The position numbers and the translations under genes were made by a program. From NCBI GenBank assembly GCA_041653875.1, contig JBAZEM010000011.1, forward strand, positions 12,580 through 76,579: a DNA stretch of 64,000 nt. Reading direction: 5' to 3'. The DNA is from VSJD01 sp041653875 (GTDB taxonomy: Bacteria; Verrucomicrobiota; Kiritimatiellia; JAAZAB01). The notes under the pieces were generated by a model. That model worked only from the letters and a program-made list of their open reading frames with translations. It had not been told where the DNA came from and made no database searches. How positions within the stretch are numbered: position 1 is the stretch's first letter; every line of letters starts with the position of its first letter. Below, piece after piece: positions 58,315 to 64,000 of this stretch.

Positions 58315-59327
58315 CCAAACGGGACGTTATACGGACCGTCCTTGACGGCAAGCGACCGCCCTATGTCCCATGGTCTTTCTGGTTCACGCAGGAAGCCCAG
58401 GACAAGCTGGTTCGACATTTCAGCACCGACGACTTGGAACCCGTTCTGCAGAATCATTTACTGAGTATTGGCAGCGTTGCCGGTCTCTTCGACGAACTCG
58501 GCGACGACCGGGTCCGGGACGTGTTCGGCGTGGTCTGGGATCGACGGATCGACAAGGACATCGGAATCATTGAGTATGCGCCCCTGGTCGAACCGACCTT
58601 GAAGGGGTACGCCTTTCCCGATCCCTTGGCCGAGCGCTTCTTCGCCGGTATGCCGGAGCAGATCGCCGCGCGGGGCGACCGGTTCAGGGTCTTCAGCATC
58701 GGCTTTTCTCTGTACGAACGCGCGTGGACCCTGCGCGGCATGGAGAACCTGATGCTCGATTTCATCGAGCATCCCGAGTTCGTGCGTGACCTGCTGCGCG
58801 CGATCGCCGATTACAACATCGCCCAGGTGAGAAAGGCTGTCACCTTCGACATCGACGCCGTCCACTTCGGAGATGACTGGGGGCAGCAACACGGACTCCA
58901 GATGGGACCGGCGTTGTGGCGCGAATTCATCTATCCCGAACTGCGGCGGATGTACGATGCCGTCCAGCAGGCCGGCAAGTATATTTCCATCCACTCCTGT
59001 GGCGATGTGGACGAGCTTTTCGACGACTTGATCGGGATTGGCCTGAATTGTTTCAACCCGTTCCAGCCGGAAGTCATGGCGGTGGCCGAACTCATTCCGC
59101 GCTATCGCGGGCGCCTGGCCTTTCATGGCGGATTGTCCACGCAGAAGACATTGCCGTTCGGCACGCCGGACGAGGTGCGGGCTGAAACGCGGAAACTGCT
59201 CGCGCTAGGGCGCGACGGCGGTTACATCCTTGCACCCGCCCATGCCGTGGAAGGAGACGTGCCGCTCGACAACATGCTGGCGTTCATCGATGAGGCTCTG
59301 CGTCAGCCGGGATTCGCGAAGACATGA
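58311..59327 (+). CDS. Uroporphyrinogen decarboxylase-family protein
   Basis: 338 aa. Matches the URO-D fold: MTKRDVIRTVLDGKRPPYVPW at the start, FGDDWGQQHGLQMGPALWREFIYPELRRM, and ISIHSCGDVDELFDDLIGIGLNCFNPFQPEVM. In glycan-degradation clusters such proteins are probably methyl-transfer or metabolism proteins, not haem enzymes; true HemE motifs are not evident. It is linked to the GH42-like gene by the tiny coupled frame. Confidence 0.82.
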   Translation: MTKRDVIRTVLDGKRPPYVPWSFWFTQEAQDKLVRHFSTDDLEPVLQNHLLSIGSVAGLFDELGDDRVRDVFGVVWDRRIDKDIGIIEYAPLVEPTLKGYAFPDPLAERFFAGMPEQIAARGDRFRVFSIGFSLYERAWTLRGMENLMLDFIEHPEFVRDLLRAIADYNIAQVRKAVTFDIDAVHFGDDWGQQHGLQMGPALWREFIYPELRRMYDAVQQAGKYISIHSCGDVDELFDDLIGIGLNCFNPFQPEVMAVAELIPRYRGRLAFHGGLSTQKTLPFGTPDEVRAETRKLLALGRDGGYILAPAHAVEGDVPLDNMLAFIDEALRQPGFAKT

Positions 59328-59371
59328 CGGTCGGCAGCAGTCTGTCGGCCACGGCTAGCTTGCATTGGTGA

Positions 59372-59697
59372 AGAGCACTACGCGAGGTGTGCAACGCGAT
59401 TTTTTATGTGGCGTGTGAAGGCTGCCGGTGGCGCGCGCTCCCGCATGAATATGGCATCCCGTGGCAAACGGTCTATGAGTACTACAGTCAATGGAATCGC
59501 GATGGGACGCTCCAGCAGATTCATGCCTCGTTGCGTGCCCCGGTACGCAAGCGTGCCGGGAAAGAGCCGACACCCAGCGCCGCCGCTCTCGACAGTCAGT
59601 CGGTGAAGACAACGTAAAAAGGGGGGCACGCTGCTACGATGCCAACAAGTGCGTGAAGGGGCGGCAGCCGCTCGTTTTCAGGGGAAAAATGCCGCCG
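59372..59697 (+). pseudogene. IS5-family transposase fragment
   Basis: The reading LREVCNAIFYVACEGCRWRA, WQTVYEYYSQWNRDGT, AALDSQSVKT, then after a frameshift KRGARCYDANKCVKGRQPLV, matches the N-terminal half of IS5/ISL2-type transposases. The catalytic C-terminal part is missing. Decayed insertion between the URO-D-family and rhamnosidase genes. Confidence 0.8.
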
Positions 59698-59765
59698 TGA
59701 CCGTGAATGGGGCCGGGGTTCGGGCGAGGACAAACAGACGCAAAGGTATTGAAGCGCAAGCGAGC

Positions 59766-59794
59766 GGTTGGCGCTCTAGAAGAGAGCGCCAACC
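59766..59794. repeat. Perfect 12-bp hairpin upstream of the rhamnosidase gene
   Basis: GGTTGGCGCTCT (59766-59777) and AGAGCGCCAACC (59783-59794), loop of 5 nt. No T-run follows. It could be an operator or an IS remnant. Confidence 0.5.
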
Positions 59795-59834
59795 TGGGGA
59801 ATAGATATTTTCAAACGGTTTCTCAGAAAGGTCT

Positions 59835-62504
59835 ATGATGAATTCCTTACTCAAGGTCATGACACTGCGTTGTGAATATGCGGAAAACCCATTGGGTGTG
59901 GAAACTCAGGAGCCACGTTTTAGTTGGCGAGTCGAAGGCAAAGGACGCGGGATACGCCAAACGGCCTATCAAATTCTGGTCGCCAGCGATCCCAAGGATT
60001 TAGCTGCCGGTACAGCGGATCTGTGGGACAGTGGAAAAGTATCGTCCGATCAATCCGTCTTCATTCCATACGCCGGTGCGCCTCTGCACTCCGGTCAACG
60101 ATGTTTTTGGCAGGTGCGCATCTGGGATGGGCATGATCAGGTTACGGAATACAGCGCCTCAGCCTGGTGGGAAATGGGCTTGTTATCCGGTGAAGATTGG
60201 CAGGCACAGTGGATATCCCGCCCGGATATTTGTATGCTTAACCCCGGTGATGCCATGCTTCCCTCACCCATTTTTCGCAAAGTAATCGCGTTGGGAAAGC
60301 CGATTGCCCGTGCTACGCTATTCATCTCCGGGTTAGGCTTTATGGAATGCCACCTGAATGGACAGCGCGTCGGTAATCACGTATTGGACCCGGTGGTGAC
60401 ACGCTATGATCGGCGGGCGCAATATGTCAGCTATGATATCACGCACCTGTTAACTTCCGGTCCCAACGTATTGGGAGTGATACTCGGCAACGGCTGGTAT
60501 AATTGCCAGACGAATGTTGTCTGGGATTTAGAGAAAGCGGCTTGGCGCGATTACCCGAAATTGTTACTGCAAGCGCAGATTCTGTTTACTGACGGCACCA
60601 CGGAGACTATCGTCAGCGATACCAGTTGGAAGGTCAGTGAGGGGCCGATTGTTTTTGACGCGTTGCGCAACGGCGAGACGTATGATGCGCGCAGGGAACG
60701 GGATGGCTGGTTGGAGCCGGGATACGACGACCGGGATTGGATGTCTGTCAAGATTGTGTCCAGTCCGGGCGGCATCATCTCCTCGCAGCAGCAACCACCT
60801 TGCAAGGTGATGCAGACACTGGCCCCTATGGCCATCACCGAGGTGACCCCCGGCGTCTTTGTGTATGACCTGGGCCAAAACATCGCGGGATGGGCGCAAC
60901 TGACCGTGAGTGGCCCAGCCGGCACGGAAGTGACGCTGCGCTATGCGGAAAAAGTATCGGCAAACGGGGATATCGATCCGGCTAATATTAATATGTTCTG
61001 TAAAACCGGTGACTTTCAGACTGACCGATTTATCTTGAAGGGTGTTGGCACGGAGGTGTGGGAACCGCGCTTCACCTATCACGGCTTCCGCTATGTGCAA
61101 ATGACCGGATTCCCCGGCACGCCCACGCTGGATAACCTGCGCGGGCGGGTGGTGCACACCGCTTTTGAGGATGCCGGCAGCTTTGCCTGCTCGAACGTAT
61201 TGCTCAACCGCATTCAGGAGTGTACGCGCTGGTCATATCGCGGCAACTTCGTCGGCATCCCCACCGATTGCCCGCAACGGGAAAAAAACGGGTGGACGGG
61301 AGATGCGCAACTGGTGGCGGAAACCGGCCTTTTCAACTTCACACCCGCGGCAGCTTATTCGCAATGGATCACCGATTTTGCCGATGAACAGCGGCCAAGC
61401 GGCCAGTTGCCGGGCATCATTCCCACCGCGGGCTGGGGATACAACTGGGGCAGCGGCCCGGCATGGGACAGTGCCTACCTGCTGATTCCCTGGTATATAT
61501 ATCAATACTGCGGAGATACCCGCATTCTCAGCGATCATTATGATGGGATGAAGCGGTATGTCGATTTCATGACGAGTATGTCAACCGATCATCTGGTCAC
61601 GTTCGGCCTGGGAGATTGGTGCGCAGTCGCCAAAGAGCGCATGCCATCCACCAAGCTCACATCGAGCGGATATTATTATACGGATTGCCGCATTCTAGCG
61701 GCAGTGGCCCGTTTGCTAGGCAAGCAGGAGGATGCCGATTCCTATGCCGCACTAGCCGACCAAATTCGTTTGGCAATAAATGAAGCCTGCTATGATCCCG
61801 CGACCGGATGCTATGACAACGGGGGCCAGACTGCGCAGGGCTGTGCGCTCTTCCAAGGCTTCGTAGCGGACGACGCGCGCGAGCAGGTGCTCGCCCGATT
61901 AGTACGGGCGGTTGAGGAAAGGGACGGCCACCCGGACTTCGGCATTCTGGGATCTAAATACGTGTTGAATGCCTTGACGGAGTGTGGGCGTGCTGATCTT
62001 GCCTACACCATTGTCACGCAAACCGGCTTTCCGAGCTGGGGCTACTGGCTCGCGCACGGAGCTACCACTCTGTGGGAGGACTGGCAGGGCAATGCTTCAC
62101 TCAACCATATCATGTTCGGAGATATCAGCGCCTGGATGTTCAAAACGCTGGCTGGCATTGCTCCAAACCCGGCGCATCCGGGTTTCAAGCAGTTCATGAT
62201 TCACCCACATATCCTCGGCGATCTCACCTGGGTTCGCGCCGAGCATACCACCATGTACGGCACCATACGTTGCGCCTGGAAGTTAACCGATGAGCAGTTT
62301 ACCCTGCATTTGACCGTGCCGGGCAATTGTCAGGCACAAGTATCTTTGCCAGTTGCTGTACCCGAAGCGGTGTGCGAAGGTGGGCGACCGATTGCAGATG
62401 CAGAAGGTGTGCAGTCGGTGGGCATGGATGGCAACACCGCTGTCTATCTTGTGTATGCGGGGGATTATGTCTTCTCTGCCGCACGCGGTTCTCTTGTCAG
62501 GTAG
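59835..62504 (+). CDS. GH78 alpha-L-rhamnosidase
   Basis: 889 aa. The N-terminus has a fibronectin-like domain (RCEYAENPLGVETQEPRFSW, AYQILVAS) and a beta-sandwich with FISGLGFMECHLNGQRVGNHVLDP. The (alpha/alpha)6 barrel carries the catalytic block IPTDCPQREKNGWTGDAQL (about 475-493) with its general acid Glu, then AYLLIPWYIYQYCGD and TLWEDWQGNASLNHIMFG. It removes terminal rhamnose from polysaccharides or glycosides. No signal peptide, so probably cytoplasmic. Codon use is less GC-rich than neighbours, suggesting recent acquisition. Confidence 0.95.
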   Translation: MMNSLLKVMTLRCEYAENPLGVETQEPRFSWRVEGKGRGIRQTAYQILVASDPKDLAAGTADLWDSGKVSSDQSVFIPYAGAPLHSGQRCFWQVRIWDGHDQVTEYSASAWWEMGLLSGEDWQAQWISRPDICMLNPGDAMLPSPIFRKVIALGKPIARATLFISGLGFMECHLNGQRVGNHVLDPVVTRYDRRAQYVSYDITHLLTSGPNVLGVILGNGWYNCQTNVVWDLEKAAWRDYPKLLLQAQILFTDGTTETIVSDTSWKVSEGPIVFDALRNGETYDARRERDGWLEPGYDDRDWMSVKIVSSPGGIISSQQQPPCKVMQTLAPMAITEVTPGVFVYDLGQNIAGWAQLTVSGPAGTEVTLRYAEKVSANGDIDPANINMFCKTGDFQTDRFILKGVGTEVWEPRFTYHGFRYVQMTGFPGTPTLDNLRGRVVHTAFEDAGSFACSNVLLNRIQECTRWSYRGNFVGIPTDCPQREKNGWTGDAQLVAETGLFNFTPAAAYSQWITDFADEQRPSGQLPGIIPTAGWGYNWGSGPAWDSAYLLIPWYIYQYCGDTRILSDHYDGMKRYVDFMTSMSTDHLVTFGLGDWCAVAKERMPSTKLTSSGYYYTDCRILAAVARLLGKQEDADSYAALADQIRLAINEACYDPATGCYDNGGQTAQGCALFQGFVADDAREQVLARLVRAVEERDGHPDFGILGSKYVLNALTECGRADLAYTIVTQTGFPSWGYWLAHGATTLWEDWQGNASLNHIMFGDISAWMFKTLAGIAPNPAHPGFKQFMIHPHILGDLTWVRAEHTTMYGTIRCAWKLTDEQFTLHLTVPGNCQAQVSLPVAVPEAVCEGGRPIADAEGVQSVGMDGNTAVYLVYAGDYVFSAARGSLVR

Positions 62505-62560
62505 GACTCCTAACGTATTTCGCCTTTCGACAAAAGGTCAAATGATTACCTAGGACAACT

Positions 62561-63826
62561 TCACATTTTTCTTAACCAACTGGGATTCTTGATAATTACG
62601 ACAGAAAAGGCTTTGCGAGCCCCTTTTGCTCCCATGTTATCGTAAAAATCTCTGAGCGTCGCCTGGCGTGTTCCCGGCACGCGCTGAATCCAATATACCG
62701 CAAAGCTATTGGCCGCCCGACGGAAGAGCGCCAGATTCCACGCCGCCGTCGGATGCCGCACTCGACTTTTATCTTCCAGTGCGCTGACATCCAAGCGATG
62801 ATGCAATCCGCTTTCGATTCCCCAGTAATCCCGGCCGGCTTTTTGCAACGCCTGCGCGCTCCAGGCCAGGCAAGAATGGCTGGTGATCAGAAATTCATCT
62901 TCCAGCTTGTCGCTTTTCTTGTCCGGGCGGTCCGATGCCCGCAACACGTGGGCCGCCTGAGCGACCGCCGGGAAACCCACTTGTTCCGGCGTCACATTAA
63001 AGCGCCATAAATGGCGCGCTTCCACACGGCCTTTATTCTGTTCCACAACATCCACGCGATCCGCCGCCGTGGGCGGAGGGGGAAAAAGGCCGCAGGTCTT
63101 GGACCTGCAACTTCGTCAAGGTGCGCCGGAGCGTCTTCGCATTCCCTTTGACCGTCAATACATAATCGCCGCCTTTTTCCTGCACGATTTGCCGTGCGGT
63201 CTCGGCATTCGTATGCAAGGCGTCAAGGAGCGCTGTTTGCTTCTCCAAGTCTATCCGCCCGATCAAGGTCCGTGCCGTCGTAATTTTGTTCGTCCCTTCC
63301 GGCGCCCGTTCACTGCCCAACCACCGTCCGCTCTTAACCGCATAGGCATTGACGAGTTTCAACGCCCGTTCCAGCGCTCCGGGATCGGTCATACTCAACA
63401 CCCGAAAAAAGGTCGTCTCTTTCGGTGATTGACGCCGCCGTGGTCGGCCCCACTTCTTAAACTTCAACGATTCCAATTGCTTTGGACTTAGGGTCGAGGC
63501 AAAGGCTGCCAAGTCTCGTGGGCCAAGCATTGCGTCGCACAGGCGATTATGGCCATCAGCCCCGATAATGAATAGTAGCCTTCCCGGCCGCGAAAATCAC
63601 TTATCTGCCCAAAATGCTGTTCCATCGCGCGGAGTTCCTCCACGCTCTGCGTGCAGCAAGCCAGCCGCGCTGATTCGATCTGCCCATAGGCCGCTGGCAA
63701 GACCGCGCGACGCAATAACTGGCAGGCCCCATTCCTAAGCTCTCTAACCCAGAGCTGTTTCGGACGCTCGTGCTTCTGGTAGAAATCCTGTCGCGCTCGG
63801 CGCCAGCCCTGGGTCTGTCCCAGCAA
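62561..63826 (-). pseudogene. ISAs1-family transposase broken by two frameshifts
   Basis: Three minus-strand frames give consecutive parts of one protein: SVEELRAMEQHFGQISDFRG (63826-63488), PKQLESLKFKKWGRPRRRQS and KGGDYVLTVKGNAKTLRRTL (63530-63033), and YWGIESGLHHRLDVSALEDK near the C-terminus (63055-62561). These blocks are typical of ISAs1 transposases. The two frame changes make it inactive. Confidence 0.85.
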
Positions 63827-63887
63827 TGTCCAGCCACTGACTTTATAGCTCGTGCCGCGGAATAACTGGCTATTGTCGCGGCCGGTT

Positions 63888-63932
63888 AAAAGTGGATGAT
63901 TTTGGCCGGAATGAAAGTGGATGACCGATTGG
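63888..63932. mobile_element. Probable end of another IS21-like element
   Basis: GGTTAAAAGTGGATGATTTT and AATGAAAGTGGATGACCGA carry AAAGTGGATGA twice, about 22 nt apart. Tandem terminal repeats of this kind are typical of IS21-family ends. The rest of the element would lie beyond the window. Confidence 0.5.
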
Positions 63933-63937
63933 TAAAA

Positions 63938-63978
63938 AAGGCCGACGGGAAGGTGTCCGTCGGCCCTTTTCTGTTTTT
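63938..63978 (+). terminator. Rho-independent terminator at the window end
   Basis: AGGCCGACGG-GAAGGTGT-CCGTCGGCCCT forms a strong stem followed by TTTTCTGTTTTT. The A-run before it could make it bidirectional. It probably shields the start of the element beyond the window from outside transcription. Confidence 0.65.
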
Positions 63979-64000
63979 GGGAGCGCTTATTCTGGTTCGA

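Overview
The window is GC-rich bacterial DNA with dense, mostly operonic genes and many short palindromic intergenic repeats. No rRNA or tRNA gene is visible, so the host cannot be placed firmly. The gene mix suggests an uncultured PVC-group bacterium (Kiritimatiellota, Lentisphaerota or Verrucomicrobiota-like). That mix includes a GH78 rhamnosidase, a DUF4838-type enzyme, a GH42-like protein beside a uroporphyrinogen-decarboxylase-family protein, and an SUMF1-type lipoprotein. This placement is an inference from gene content only.

Layout. 1-3333 (minus strand): a Cu(I)-type P-ATPase, a Cys-rich periplasmic metal-response protein and an anti-sigma-like membrane protein. 3334-5026: repeat-rich DNA, an Rrf2 regulator and an internally deleted porin gene. 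5027-8839: a complete sulfate ABC importer (Sbp-CysT-CysW-CysA). 8924-12603 (minus): an iron block (DtxR/FeoA regulator, Cys-rich peptide, FeoB split into membrane and G-domain genes, a broken outer-membrane gene, a near-perfect Fur box, and fur). 12705-14245: a divergent ECF sigma factor and tcdA.

14237-25606 (minus): a sulfur-assimilation super-cluster of cysH-cysD-cysN-metY-sulfur carrier-MoeB-like-JAMM protease-sulfite reductase-cysK-PP-loop protein, with a separate thiS-like gene upstream. The reductase is of the APS type, and the APS-kinase-like tail of CysN has lost its P-loop. The pathway therefore probably runs sulfate to APS to sulfite to sulfide. Sulfide is then probably loaded as a thiocarboxylate on a small carrier protein and handed to MetY to make homocysteine, as in the HcyS/HcyD/HcyF pathway known from Wolinella. 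Rrf2 is the likely regulator: matching operator-like sequences lie in front of rrf2 and cysH.

25663-28011: a glycosyltransferase and a polysaccharide deacetylase lipoprotein. 28228-38760: a defence-island-like cluster (PLD-SNF2 helicase, truncated DUF1016 protein, Eco57I-like DNA methyltransferase, OLD-like ATPase/TOPRIM, RhuM-like, DprA-like), mostly with overlapping start and stop codons. 38824-48930: housekeeping and envelope genes (flippase-like membrane protein, methyltransferase-epimerase fusion, GDSL lipoprotein, nucleoside salvage operon, CCA transferase, zinc-ribbon protein, SUMF1 lipoprotein). 49631-50389: an MNT/HEPN toxin-antitoxin pair with a frameshifted HEPN. 50443-53240: a complete IS21-family element with a 6-bp target duplication. 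53356-62504: a plant-polysaccharide-type glycosidase cluster. 59372-59697 and 62561-64000: decayed IS5 and ISAs1 transposases and the edge of what looks like another IS21-like element.

Two themes run through the window. Several genes look like internal-deletion remnants (porin, outer-membrane protein, DUF1016), and at least six genes have a -10 box only 7-10 nt before the start codon, suggesting leaderless mRNAs.
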